A stretch of DNA of 64,000 nucleotides. It comes from Pseudaeromonas sp041441555 (GTDB taxonomy: Bacteria; Pseudomonadota; Gammaproteobacteria; Enterobacterales; Aeromonadaceae). How positions within the stretch are numbered: position 1 is the first letter of the stretch; every line of letters starts with the position of its first letter. The notes under the pieces are model-generated. The model worked only from the letters and a program-made list of their open reading frames with translations. It was not told the DNA's origin and did no database searches. The position numbers and the translations under genes were made by a program. This document shows, in pieces, positions 28,999 through 38,231 of the stretch. Where the stretch lies: assembly GCA_041441555.1 (NCBI GenBank), contig JASDSW010000082.1, forward strand, positions 62,001 through 126,000, in the 5' to 3' direction.

Positions 28999-30570
28999 TC
29001 AGCCCTCGTTGACCGTTTTCAGGTCGCGAGGACGGATCCCCAGCAACCCAGCACAGGCCAGGTAGCAGACGCCTCCCAGACAGACCAGCTTGCCCAGCTC
29101 TAATCCGGAGCGCCACATCGACCAGCGGACCCAGACTTCCAACTCTGGACTCAGCCACCAGAGCAGCAGGTACATGGCCAGCGTGGCAGCACTCAGGCGC
29201 AGCATGAAAAACAGGGTACCGCGCCCCGGCCGATAAACGTGGCGACGATAGAGCCCCTGAAACAGCGAGATGGCATTGACGGTTCCCGACAGCGCGGTCG
29301 ACAAAGCCAGACCGACATAGCCCAGTGGGGTCAGGAAGATGAAGATGAAGTTGAAGATCATGTTGGCGATCATCGAGTGGATGCCGTAACGCACCGGCGT
29401 CTTGGTATCCTGCCGGGCATGGAATCCGGGGGCCAGCACCCGCGCCAGCATCAAGGAGAGCAAACCCGAGGTAGAGGCCAGCAGGCTGGCACCCGACATC
29501 ATCACCTCATGGGGGCCAAACTCACCGCGCATGAACAACACCCGCAGGATGGGCTCGCGCAACACCATGATGCCCGCCATGGCCGGCAGGCCGAGAAACA
29601 GCACCATGCGCACGCCCCAGTCCATGGTATCGGAGAAGCGTTGCGGATCCTGATCCACATGTCCCTTGGAGAGGGCCGGCAGAATGACGGTGCTGATAGC
29701 CACCGCGAACATCCCCAGCGGGAACTCCAGCAAACGATCGGAATAGTAGAGGTAGCTGATGGCGCCGGTGGCGAGGAAGGAGGCCAGCATGGTGTTGATC
29801 ATCAGATTCAGCTGGCTGACCGAGACGCCAAACAGTGCCGGGATCATCAGGGTACGGATCTTGACCACCCCGGGGTGATGCCAGCCCCAACTAGGCCAGA
29901 CCATCATCCCCATCTTGTACAGATAGGGGATCTGATAGATCAGTTGCACCAAACCACCGATGAAGACCCCCAACGCCAGGCCGATCTCCGGCTCCGCCAT
30001 CTGCGGCGCCACCCAGAGCGCGACTATGATCAGCACAATATTCAAAAAGGTCGGCGTGAACGAGGAGACGCCGAAGCGACCGAAGGTGTTGAGCACCGCC
30101 CCCGACATGGCGGTGAAGGTGACAAACCACAGATAGGGGAAGGTGATCTTCAGCAGCAGGCTGGCCAGCTCAAACTTCTCGGCATTCGGGCCACCGTGCC
30201 ACCAATCCATGAACCAGCCCCAACCAAACAGCGCCGAGAGCACGGTCGAGCCCAGCACGCCGATCACCGTCACCACCGAGATGATGGCCCCCAGGGTGCC
30301 CATGGTGGCGGAGAGCAACTCCCGAACCGCCGCCTTGTCCCCTTTGGCCTTGTACTCGGTCATCACCGGCACAAAGGCCTGATTGAAGGCACCATCGGCA
30401 AACAGGCGCCGCAGATAATTGGGGATGCGATTGGCAAAGAAGAATACGTCGGCCGCAGCTCCCGCCCCCAGCAGATGAGCGATGACAATATCCCGCACCA
30501 GGCCGAGAACTCGGGAGGCCAGCGTCGCGGCGGAGACCAATAATCCGGAGCGGATTAACTTCTTACTCAC
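28999..30570 (-). CDS. murJ: Lipid II flippase MurJ
   Basis: MurJ is the MOP-superfamily flippase that moves lipid II across the inner membrane for peptidoglycan synthesis. The 523-residue product shows about 14 membrane segments and the family motifs RVLGLVRDIVIAHLLG and ANRIPNYLRRLFADGAFNQA. A GTG start (30568-30570) with GAGGAG five bases upstream is used. It diverges from rpsT, as in E. coli and relatives, and precedes ribF. Confidence 0.97.
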   Translation of the reverse strand: MSKKLIRSGLLVSAATLASRVLGLVRDIVIAHLLGAGAAADVFFFANRIPNYLRRLFADGAFNQAFVPVMTEYKAKGDKAAVRELLSATMGTLGAIISVVTVIGVLGSTVLSALFGWGWFMDWWHGGPNAEKFELASLLLKITFPYLWFVTFTAMSGAVLNTFGRFGVSSFTPTFLNIVLIIVALWVAPQMAEPEIGLALGVFIGGLVQLIYQIPYLYKMGMMVWPSWGWHHPGVVKIRTLMIPALFGVSVSQLNLMINTMLASFLATGAISYLYYSDRLLEFPLGMFAVAISTVILPALSKGHVDQDPQRFSDTMDWGVRMVLFLGLPAMAGIMVLREPILRVLFMRGEFGPHEVMMSGASLLASTSGLLSLMLARVLAPGFHARQDTKTPVRYGIHSMIANMIFNFIFIFLTPLGYVGLALSTALSGTVNAISLFQGLYRRHVYRPGRGTLFFMLRLSAATLAMYLLLWWLSPELEVWVRWSMWRSGLELGKLVCLGGVCYLACAGLLGIRPRDLKTVNEG

Positions 30571-30684
30571 GTAAACTCCTCAAAAACGGTGACAGCGCGA
30601 TGAAAGCTGCTAAAATCGGCCGACAGTTTAACTACCCGCATCCCGGTATGCCACTGGAGCGCGGCGGTTATTTGCACAAATCAT

Positions 30685-30713
30685 TTGACTTTCTTGGGTT
30701 GAGAGGGCATATT
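30685..30713 (+). promoter_or_regulatory. Candidate rpsT promoter
   Basis: TTGACT (30685-30690), 17 bases, CATATT (30708-30713), about 48 bases before the rpsT start. The -35 is strong and the -10 moderate. Confidence 0.5.
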
Positions 30714-30761
30714 TTTGGGCCTTTTCAGCACACTCGCTAAGACCGTTTTAGGAGTTTTACC

Positions 30762-31022
30762 TTGGCTAACATCAAATCTGCTAAGAAGCGCGCGATTCAG
30801 GCAGAAAAAGCCCGCAAGCACAACGCCAGCCGTCGCTCTATGACCCGCACCTACGTGAAGAAGGTAGTTGCTGCCATCGCCGCCGGTGACAAGGCCGCTG
30901 CTCAAGCCGCTTTCGAAGCTGCTCAGCCTATTCTGGACCGCATGGCCACCAAGGGCCTGATCCACAAGAACAAGGCTGCTCGTCATAAGACCCGTCTGGC
31001 TGCCCAAATCAAGGCACTGTAA
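30762..31022 (+). CDS. rpsT: 30S ribosomal protein S20
   Basis: S20 is a primary binder of the 16S 5' domain. The 86-residue product starts ANIKSAKKRAIQAEKARKHN after the initiator. The start is TTG (30762-30764) with AGGAG upstream. E. coli rpsT also uses UUG, where the weak start is part of its autoregulation, so the rare codon appears conserved. A clear terminator follows. Confidence 0.97.
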   Translation: MANIKSAKKRAIQAEKARKHNASRRSMTRTYVKKVVAAIAAGDKAAAQAAFEAAQPILDRMATKGLIHKNKAARHKTRLAAQIKAL

Positions 31023-31051
31023 GACGCGTTCTTGCGACGCAAGCAAAAAGA

Positions 31052-31077
31052 AACCGGCTCACGCCGGTTTTTTTTTG
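31052..31077 (+). terminator. Terminator after rpsT
   Basis: AAACCGGC-TCAC-GCCGGTTT followed by a run of T residues to 31077. It lies 29 bases after the rpsT stop. Confidence 0.92.
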
Positions 31078-31100
31078 CCTTCTCATCACCACCCATCGAC

Positions 31101-31394
31101 TCAGCGGCAGTACAAACCGTGCAGCACCCCAATCACGGCGCGAACGTCCTCACTCTTCAAGGAGTAGTAGACGGTTTGTGCCGACTTGCGGGTGGCCACC
31201 AGACCGTCATGCCGCAGGATTGCCAGATGCTGCGAGAGGGCGGATTGACTCAACCCGACCCGCTCATTGATCTCGCCGACCGACAGTTCTCCCGCCTGCA
31301 GATGACAGAGGATCAGCAGCCTGTTTTCATTGGCCAGCGCCTTAAGCAGGCTAACCGCCTTGCCCGCCTGAGCCTGCATGTCATCGATTTGCAT
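31101..31394 (-). CDS. HlyU-like ArsR-family transcriptional regulator
   Basis: A 97-residue winged-helix protein. Residues 20-85 hold the ArsR fold, with the recognition region GLSQSALSQHLAILRHDGLV. It lacks the ELCVCDL metal motif of ArsR/SmtB sensors (GELSVGEI instead). It resembles Vibrio HlyU, a regulator of haemolysin and virulence genes, including cysteines in LILCHLQAG and near the C-terminus (GLYCR). The ATG at 31392-31394 has AGGA seven bases upstream; TTG or GTG codons upstream are possible. It lies tail-side of nhaR on the same strand, 42 bases away. Targets cannot be told from the sequence. Confidence 0.75.
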   Translation of the reverse strand: MQIDDMQAQAGKAVSLLKALANENRLLILCHLQAGELSVGEINERVGLSQSALSQHLAILRHDGLVATRKSAQTVYYSLKSEDVRAVIGVLHGLYCR

Positions 31395-31436
31395 CCATCC
31401 GTCCTGCACCAAACCCTTTGCCGGCCATGATAGCAG

Positions 31437-32369
31437 CTAGTTTGACAGGGGTGCAGGGGTAAAGTTGGAGATGTCCTCCTCCCCGCTGAACAGGCTGGAG
31501 AAGTCGCTTTCACAGATCATCTTGACTGCCGGGTGCTGGATCATGCGCTCGGCAAAGATGATGTAGTACTCCTCTTTGAGATCCTGAGTCTGCGCCACCA
31601 ATTCAACCTCCTCACCATCGAGGATCTCACCTTGATAGATGGAAGGAGCCACGAAGATCCCCTGATTGAAGAAACCGAACGCCTTCATCAAGGCGGCATC
31701 ATCGAACTCACCGAGGATCTGCGGCGCCAGCCCCTTCTCTTCAAACCAGCGTGTCAACTGGCGCCCCATGGCGGTGCGCCGCCCCGGGATCAACAGCTTG
31801 CGCTCATTCAGACAGGCCGGGAATGGCGCCGTGGGGCGCGGCGCCTTACAGAAGAAACTGACCCCGCACTCCCCCAACTTCTTCGACAACAAACCACCAT
31901 GCTGAGCCGAATCAACCGGACAATCGGAGAGGATCATATCCAGTTTGTGTTCACTCAACTGCTCCAGCAACAGCTCGTGGGTCGACTCGAAGCAACGAAG
32001 ATGAATGGAGCCATCGGTCGGAATGGCCGACAGCAGCACCCGACTGGCCAGGCGCTTGGAAAGCGCATCGGCGATACCGACATCAAACAGCAGCTGGTTT
32101 TCCTTGCGATAGTTGACCAAATCGAGCATCTCGTAGGAGAGCGTGAACATCTTATCGGCATATTGGAAAATCAACTGTCCCAACTCAGTCGCCTCCAACT
32201 GGCGCCCCTTGCGCTTGAAGAGACGCCCCCCCAGGCGTTGTTCGAGCAACCGGATCTGGCCGGTCACTGTCTGCGGGGTCAGGAACAGCGCCTCGGCGGC
32301 GGCCGTGACCGAGCCTTTCTTCTGCGTCATCCAGAAGTAGTAGAGGTGGTTGTAGTTTAGGTGCGACAT
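31437..32369 (-). CDS. nhaR: LysR-family transcriptional activator NhaR
   Basis: NhaR activates nhaA in response to sodium. The 310-residue product starts MSHLNYNHLYYFWMTQKKGS, very close to E. coli NhaR. It has the LysR helix-turn-helix (SVTAAAEALFLTPQTVTGQI) followed by the effector domain with NYRKENQLLFDVGIADAL. It follows nhaA on the same strand, the usual order. Confidence 0.95.
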   Translation of the reverse strand: MSHLNYNHLYYFWMTQKKGSVTAAAEALFLTPQTVTGQIRLLEQRLGGRLFKRKGRQLEATELGQLIFQYADKMFTLSYEMLDLVNYRKENQLLFDVGIADALSKRLASRVLLSAIPTDGSIHLRCFESTHELLLEQLSEHKLDMILSDCPVDSAQHGGLLSKKLGECGVSFFCKAPRPTAPFPACLNERKLLIPGRRTAMGRQLTRWFEEKGLAPQILGEFDDAALMKAFGFFNQGIFVAPSIYQGEILDGEEVELVAQTQDLKEEYYIIFAERMIQHPAVKMICESDFSSLFSGEEDISNFTPAPLSN

Positions 32370-32432
32370 GACTCTCTCTCTGGTCGAAACACGTGTTGAT
32401 GCCTGCTGGCCACAGGCATCGCCTCCGCAACT

Positions 32433-32465
32433 GCTCTCGGGCCAGAAGACGGGTGGCCCGAGAGC
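32433..32465 (-). other. Long hairpin between nhaA and nhaR
   Basis: GCTCTCGGGCC (32433-32443) pairs with GGCCCGAGAGC (32455-32465) over an 11-base loop. It is located 16 bases after the nhaA stop, within the 112-base gap to nhaR. There is no U-tract, so it is more likely an mRNA-stability or partial attenuation element than a strong terminator. Confidence 0.5.
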
Positions 32466-32481
32466 TGCAGCTTATGGTTAT

Positions 32482-33675
32482 TTAGACACGACTCGCCTGA
32501 ACCAGGGGTAAACCACGCGAGGATAAGGAGAGCCGCAACACGCCATAGCCCAGACAAGCCGCCAGCGTCGACCCACAGAGGATCCCCAGCCGCGAGAGCG
32601 TCGCCCACTCGCTCCCCTCCACCCCGAAGGCCAGGGAGGAGATGAAGATCGACATGGTAAAGCCGATACCACAGAGCACACTCACCGCCAGGATATGGCG
32701 CAGGTTGCAACCTTGCGGTAGGCGGGCGATGTCGAACCGGATCGCCAGATAACTGATCAGGGAGATGCCCAGCGGTTTACCGATGAACAACCCGAGCATG
32801 ATCCCCAGGGGCACCGGAGAGGCCAGGCTCGCCAGCGACACACCGCTGAGCGACACACCCGCGTTGGCAAAGGCAAACAGCGGCAAGATGACATAGGAGG
32901 ACCAGGGGTGCAGCTTATGCTCCAGATGTTTGAGCGGTGAGACATATCGCTTGCCCTGATTCGGGATCATGAAGCCGAGGATGACACCGGCCAGGGTGGC
33001 ATGGACGCCGGACTTGAGCACCGCCACCCACAACACAGTACCGACCAACAGGTAGAGCGACAGGCGATCCACGCCGCGGCGATTCATCCAGAACAGCAAT
33101 AACGTAGCGCCCCCGGCGATGGCGAGCGCCATTGTGTTCAGCTCGGCGGTATAGAACAGCGCAATGATGAGGATGACCCCCAGATCATCGATGATCGCCA
33201 GTGCCAGCAGGAAGACCTTGAGGCTGGTCGGCACCCGTTTGCCCAGCAGCGCCATAACCCCTAGGGCAAAGGCGATGTCGGTTGCCGCTGGGATCGCCCA
33301 GCCATTGAGCGTCTCGGGATGCCCATGGTTCACCAACAGATAGATCAGTGCCGGAGCCAGCATGCCACCGAGGGCCGCGATGGCCGGAAACAGCGCCTGT
33401 TCGCGGGTCGACAGGGCACCGTCGATCATCTCACGCTTGACCTCCATGCCGATCAGCAAGAAGAAGAGCGCCATCAGCCCATCGTTAATCCAGAGGAATA
33501 GCGGCTTGTGCAGATCCAGCGAGCCAATTTTCACCTGCACATCGAGCGCCAGAAATTCATGGTAATAGCCAGCCAGCGGCGAGTTGGCCGCTGCCAACGC
33601 CACTAAGGCCGCCAGGATCAGCAGAATGCCGCTGGCCGATTCCAGGCGAAAAAACTTTTTAATCGTGGTGGTCAT
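32482..33675 (-). CDS. nhaA: Na+/H+ antiporter NhaA
   Basis: NhaA exports sodium in exchange for protons and is important at alkaline pH. The 397-residue product has about 12 membrane segments. The ion-binding double aspartate lies in LAIIDDLGVILIIALFY (about residues 165-166). The N-terminus MTTTIKKFFRLESASGILL fits the family. It is transcribed before nhaR. Confidence 0.96.
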   Translation of the reverse strand: MTTTIKKFFRLESASGILLILAALVALAAANSPLAGYYHEFLALDVQVKIGSLDLHKPLFLWINDGLMALFFLLIGMEVKREMIDGALSTREQALFPAIAALGGMLAPALIYLLVNHGHPETLNGWAIPAATDIAFALGVMALLGKRVPTSLKVFLLALAIIDDLGVILIIALFYTAELNTMALAIAGGATLLLFWMNRRGVDRLSLYLLVGTVLWVAVLKSGVHATLAGVILGFMIPNQGKRYVSPLKHLEHKLHPWSSYVILPLFAFANAGVSLSGVSLASLASPVPLGIMLGLFIGKPLGISLISYLAIRFDIARLPQGCNLRHILAVSVLCGIGFTMSIFISSLAFGVEGSEWATLSRLGILCGSTLAACLGYGVLRLSLSSRGLPLVQASRV

Positions 33676-33832
33676 ATTCCCGAACTCTCAGCCTTAAAAA
33701 ATCTAACTCTCAGTGTATGCCGCCTAATGATAACGCAAAAATCACTTATATCGGGCAAATGACTCGGAATAACCGAATTGAGTGAAGTGTTGGAACTGGT
33801 GATGCGCAAGCCGCGCCCGAACACTAACCAAG

Positions 33833-33860
33833 AAAAAAGGCTGCAATCGCAGCCTTTTTT
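33833..33860 (-). terminator. Terminator immediately after thyA
   Basis: AAAAAAGGCTGC-AATC-GCAGCCTTTTTT forms a 12-base stem whose outer part is A/T. On the minus strand the final T-run follows directly from the thyA stop, so the terminator starts within one base of the gene end. Confidence 0.9.
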
Positions 33861-34654
33861 CAGATCGCCACCGGTGCCTTGATGCCAGGATGCGGATCGT
33901 AATCAACCACTTCGAAATCTTCGAACCGATAGTCAAAGATGGAGTCCGGTTTGCGCTTGATGAGCAGACGCGGCAGGGCGCGAGGTTCACGACTCAGCTG
34001 CAACTGGGCCTGCTCCAGGTGATTGTTGTACAGGTGCACATCGCCACCGGTCCAGACAAAATCCCCCACCTCGAGATCGCACTGCTGCGCCAGCATATGG
34101 GTCAGCAAGGCATAGCTGGCGATGTTGAACGGCAGCCCCAAGAAGACGTCGCAACTGCGCTGATAGAGCTGGCAGGACAACTTGCCATCGGCCACATAAA
34201 ACTGGAAAAAGGCGTGGCAAGGCGCCAGCGCCATCTTGTCGAGATCGGCGACATTCCACGCCGAGACGATGATGCGCCGCGAGTTCGGGTTCTGTTTCAG
34301 GTCATCGACCACGCGCTGGATCTGGTCGATGTGCTGGCCGTCCGCAGCCGGCCAGGAACGCCACTGGTGACCATACACAGGCCCCAACTCGCCCTGCTCA
34401 TCAGCCCACTCATCCCAAATAGAGACGCCATTTTCCTTGAGGTAACGGATATTGGTCTCGCCTTTGAGGAACCAGAGCAGTTCATGCACGATAGACTTGA
34501 GATGGCACTTCTTGGTAGTGACCAGCGGGAACCCCTGCTGCAGGTTGAAGCGCATCTGATGGCCAAACAGCGAGAGAGTCCCCGTCCCGGTTCGATCGCC
34601 CTTCGGGGTCCCTTCGGCCAGGATCTTCGCCATCAATTCCAGATAATTTTTCAT
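33860..34654 (-). CDS. thyA: Thymidylate synthase
   Basis: ThyA methylates dUMP to dTMP with methylene-tetrahydrofolate. The start MKNYLELMAKILAEGTPKGD gives 264 residues, equal to E. coli. The active-site cysteine is in LAPCHAFFQFY (about residue 146) and the folate/dUMP site in QRSCDVFLGLPFNIASYA. The frame is open 38 codons upstream but without family similarity. ptsP lies upstream; lgt, which precedes thyA in E. coli, is not here. Confidence 0.97.
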   Translation of the reverse strand: MKNYLELMAKILAEGTPKGDRTGTGTLSLFGHQMRFNLQQGFPLVTTKKCHLKSIVHELLWFLKGETNIRYLKENGVSIWDEWADEQGELGPVYGHQWRSWPAADGQHIDQIQRVVDDLKQNPNSRRIIVSAWNVADLDKMALAPCHAFFQFYVADGKLSCQLYQRSCDVFLGLPFNIASYALLTHMLAQQCDLEVGDFVWTGGDVHLYNNHLEQAQLQLSREPRALPRLLIKRKPDSIFDYRFEDFEVVDYDPHPGIKAPVAI

Positions 34655-34807
34655 GCTCACTTCTCCAAACCGGTTGTCGGCCAGGGAGCGTGGATCCCGG
34701 CGCACAGATAGCAAATCGCGAATGCCTGCTGCGGCGGCCTGAGAGCCGCGCAACATGAGGTGCAACATTCTAGCGTAAAGAGTCGGCGAAGTGGTGATGC
34801 CGTTGCC

Positions 34808-37069
34808 TTACTTTGGCGGCAGCAGATCGCTCAAGCCGAGCTGTTCCAGGTAACCGCTGAACAACCCCTTGAGTGCCGCCGAACTGCCCTGGTGCAGCCC
34901 CATCTCGAGCAACGAGCTCAAATCGGCCAGCTTGATGCGACGGATCAGATACTTAACCCGCGCAATGTTGTTCAAATTCATGCTGAAGGTGCGGTAGCCC
35001 ATCGCCATCAGGATCAAGACCCCGAGCGGGTCGCCGGCCAGTTCCCCACAGATGGAGACCTCCTTGCCATGCCCATGGGCCGTGGTCACCACCTGTTGCA
35101 GCACCCGCATCACCGCCGGATGAAACGCGTCATAGAGACCGGCCACCCGGCTGTTGTTCCGATCCACCGCCAGCAGATACTGGGTCAGGTCGTTGGTCCC
35201 TACCGACCAGAAATCCACGTAGGGAGCCAACTCCGGCAATATGTAGAGGATTGAGGGCACCTCGATCATGGCGCCGAGCATCGGGTAGCGCACACTGCTG
35301 CCCTTGCGCCCCAACTCTTCGGAGATCTCCAGCCAGGCCTGATCGAGCAGGCGGCGCGCGGCCTGAACCTCGGCTAAGGAGCCGACCATCGGCAGCATGA
35401 TGGAGAGATTGTCGTGGGACTCGCTGGCGCGCAGCATGGCTTTGAGCTGGGCGAGGAACAACTCGGGGTGATCCAGCGTCAGACGGATGCCGCGCCAACC
35501 GAGGAAGGGGTTGTCTTCGACGATGGGGAAATAGGGCAGCGGCTTATCACCGCCGATGTCCAGGGTCCGCATACAGACCGAGCGGCCACTGAAATTGGCC
35601 AGCACCTCGCGGTAGCGCAGGGTCTGCTCCTGTTCGGAGGGGAAACTGTCGTGCAGCATGAAGGGGATCTCGGTGCGGTACAGACCGATGCCATCGGCCA
35701 TATCCCGCATCTCGCTCTCGCTCTCCAGATTCAGCCCGGCATTCAGCAGCACCGAAATCCGCACCCCATCCAGCGTCTCGGAGGGAAGATGACTCTCGGC
35801 GCCTAGGCGATCGTGCATCGCCTTGGCCTGGCGGATCACCTGCCGATATTCGTCAAGCACCGATTCTGGCGGCTCCACCAGCAGCTCACCGCGGTTGCCA
35901 TCGACCACCAGCAACCGCTGTTCCAAACCAACCAGCGGCAACTCGATGCCCATCACCGCCGGGATCCCCATGGCGCGCGCCAAGATGGCGGCATGAGAGT
36001 TGACGGCGCCGCGCAGGGAGATCATCGCCGCCAGCCGCTCGCGCGGCACCTCGGCCAGCAGGGAGGCAGTTACCTCCTCGGCCAGCAATACCACGGGCTC
36101 GTCGAAATCAAACTCTTCGATATGACTATGGGCCAGCGAGCTCAGCAGCCGTTGCGCCACATCGCGAACATCTACCGCCCGTTCTTTAAGGTAACTATCT
36201 TTCATCGCCTTGAATTGGCTGATGAAGCGCTCGCTGACACGACGCACGGCGGTGGCCGCGCTCCAGCCTTCATGCAGAATTTCAGCCTCGATCTGCTGGA
36301 TATAGGCCGGATCGGTCAGCAGGTGCTGATAGATCTCGAAGATGGCAACCGAATCCTGGCTCACCGCCTCCTGAAAGCGCAGCGCGGTGGCATCCAGATC
36401 CAGCTGAACCTGCAACACCGCCTGGTTAAACAGCTCCAACTGCAGCTCAGGATCTTCGCCACGCTTGGCCGCGACCTGTTCGAGCTCCATCTTCGGACGC
36501 CAAACCCAGGCGCGCGCAATCGCCACACCAGCCGAAGCCGCCACACCTTTGAGACTGCGGCGCCACTGCTGATCGGCATGCAGCATGCCCTTCATCTCGG
36601 CGTGTAGAATGCGGGCCGCCAACTGGGCCGCCAGCGTCACTAGGAAGGACTCGTCGCCCTCATCGAACTGTCGGGAATCCGCTTGCTGCACCACCAACAC
36701 GCCCAGCACCTGGCCTTGCTGCATGATCGGCACGCCAAGAAACGAGTTGAAGTCATCTTCGCCGACTTCGGGCAGGTATTTAAAATTGGGATGCGACGAG
36801 GCCTCGGCCAGGTTGATCAGCTCCTCACGTCGCCCGACCAACCCCACCAGCCCCTCGTCATAGGGCAGAGTGACGCGGCCGATGGCCTCCTGGGCCAGGC
36901 CATCACTGGCGACCAGGCGATAACGCCGCCGCTGGGGTTCAGCAAAATAGACGGTGCAACAATCCACCTGCATGGCAGAGCGAGTCTGGCGCACCAGTAC
37001 ATTCATCGCATCATGAAGCGATGGCGCCTGGGTGACCTTCTCAACAATTTGCCGCAGCGTCGTCAGCAC
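34808..37069 (-). CDS. ptsP: Phosphoenolpyruvate-protein phosphotransferase PtsP (EI-Ntr)
   Basis: PtsP is enzyme I of the nitrogen phosphotransfer chain, passing phosphate from PEP to NPr. The 753-residue product has an N-terminal GAF sensor domain (about 1-160). The enzyme I N-domain has the phosphorylated histidine in GAVNSHAAILARAMGIPAV (about 355-360). The C-terminal PEP-binding barrel has MLGAMIEVPS and SVGTNDLTQYLLAVDRNN. In E. coli the GAF domain senses glutamine and 2-oxoglutarate. It lies 11 bases after rppH. Confidence 0.97.
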   Translation of the reverse strand: MLTTLRQIVEKVTQAPSLHDAMNVLVRQTRSAMQVDCCTVYFAEPQRRRYRLVASDGLAQEAIGRVTLPYDEGLVGLVGRREELINLAEASSHPNFKYLPEVGEDDFNSFLGVPIMQQGQVLGVLVVQQADSRQFDEGDESFLVTLAAQLAARILHAEMKGMLHADQQWRRSLKGVAASAGVAIARAWVWRPKMELEQVAAKRGEDPELQLELFNQAVLQVQLDLDATALRFQEAVSQDSVAIFEIYQHLLTDPAYIQQIEAEILHEGWSAATAVRRVSERFISQFKAMKDSYLKERAVDVRDVAQRLLSSLAHSHIEEFDFDEPVVLLAEEVTASLLAEVPRERLAAMISLRGAVNSHAAILARAMGIPAVMGIELPLVGLEQRLLVVDGNRGELLVEPPESVLDEYRQVIRQAKAMHDRLGAESHLPSETLDGVRISVLLNAGLNLESESEMRDMADGIGLYRTEIPFMLHDSFPSEQEQTLRYREVLANFSGRSVCMRTLDIGGDKPLPYFPIVEDNPFLGWRGIRLTLDHPELFLAQLKAMLRASESHDNLSIMLPMVGSLAEVQAARRLLDQAWLEISEELGRKGSSVRYPMLGAMIEVPSILYILPELAPYVDFWSVGTNDLTQYLLAVDRNNSRVAGLYDAFHPAVMRVLQQVVTTAHGHGKEVSICGELAGDPLGVLILMAMGYRTFSMNLNNIARVKYLIRRIKLADLSSLLEMGLHQGSSAALKGLFSGYLEQLGLSDLLPPK

Positions 37070-37080
37070 CGAACATCCTC

Positions 37081-37599
37081 CTATCGCCCCTTGTGGGGTC
37101 GCCGGTTTTCTTTCTTGGGTAAGAACGGCATGGCGATGGATGCAAACTCCTTCATGACCCGCCGATAGACTTCACGTTTGAAAGAGACGACCTGACGCAC
37201 CGGGTACCAATAGCTAACCCAGCGCCAATCATCAAACTCAGGTTGCCCGTGACACCCGAACTGGATAGCCGATTCCCGGCCATCGTCCAACCGCAGTAAA
37301 AACCACTTCTGTTTCTGCCCGATGCACACGGGCGAGCTATCCCATCGGATCAGCCGTTTGGGTAACCGGTATTTCAACCAGTTACGGCTGGTAGCCAGAA
37401 TCGTTACGTCGCCGGGCTGGAGACCAATCTCCTCGTACAACTCCCGGAACATGGCTTGCTCGGGGGTTTCCCCCTCATCGACTCCACCTTGCGGAAACTG
37501 CCAGGAGTGTTGTCCGAAGCGTCTGGCCCATAGGACCTGTCCATTACGATTGCAGATCACGATTCCAACATTGGGACGAAAACCGTCGCCATCAATCAC
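37081..37599 (-). CDS. rppH: RNA pyrophosphohydrolase
   Basis: RppH removes pyrophosphate from 5' mRNA ends and so triggers RNase E decay. The 172-residue product has a complete Nudix box GGVDEGETPEQAMFRELYEE followed by IGL. It starts with GTG (37597-37599), giving IDGDGFRPNVGIVICN; E. coli rppH also starts with GTG. It is co-transcribed with ptsP. The long non-coding DnaA-box region lies directly upstream. Confidence 0.96.
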   Translation of the reverse strand: MIDGDGFRPNVGIVICNRNGQVLWARRFGQHSWQFPQGGVDEGETPEQAMFRELYEEIGLQPGDVTILATSRNWLKYRLPKRLIRWDSSPVCIGQKQKWFLLRLDDGRESAIQFGCHGQPEFDDWRWVSYWYPVRQVVSFKREVYRRVMKEFASIAMPFLPKKENRRPHKGR

Positions 37600-37894
37600 G
37601 CGATCACCTGCGAATTCTCAATCTTTATCTAGCTGAGGATTTTTTCACATTCCCCGCCCATCAGCAAACCGCTCAGCGGCACTAACATCTGGATAACTTA
37701 ACCATATACTCAGACTTATAAACACTTTCGACCATTCACGCCGCGGGATTGCTCACGATTTCTGTGGATATCAGGCTGCATAACTCTGTATAGCCGGGCG
37801 AATGATCGAGTGTCCATTCAAGAGTCAGAGGATAGCATCAGTCTGGTTTAATTAATATTTATTAATTAATCATATGGTTACATAGGAAATGTGC

Positions 37895-37937
37895 GATCGC
37901 GGATCGTTCAGGATCCAGGGATTGATCCCCAGGATCC
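37895..37937. repeat. Dense GATC cluster with nested inverted repeat
   Basis: Five GATC sites lie within 42 bases (starts at 37895, 37902, 37912, 37924, 37933). The right part is an inverted repeat: GGATCC-A-GGGAT-TG-ATCCC-CA-GGATCC (37911-37937). Such density is expected of Dam/SeqA-controlled DNA rather than chance. Confidence 0.7.
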
Positions 37938-38231
37938 TTGTGAAAAAACCATGCCGGTGATTTTTTGGCCACTCGGCATTTATCCACAAAAACCGACCAA
38001 GATCTCATCATTTATCTGCTGACATTATGTCTTGACTCACAACAAAGGCGGTAATACCACCCTTTTTAACCTGAGTAAGAAAGTTATTCAGTTTTTTTGT
38101 GGATAAGTTTGTGCACTCTGCCGTTGATTCAGCGGGATAACCCTCCGTCATGAGGATAACCAGGTGGACAAACTAAAAAAACCAGTAAAAAATCATATTA
38201 ATCATATACATATGTCGATGATGTTCTATTA

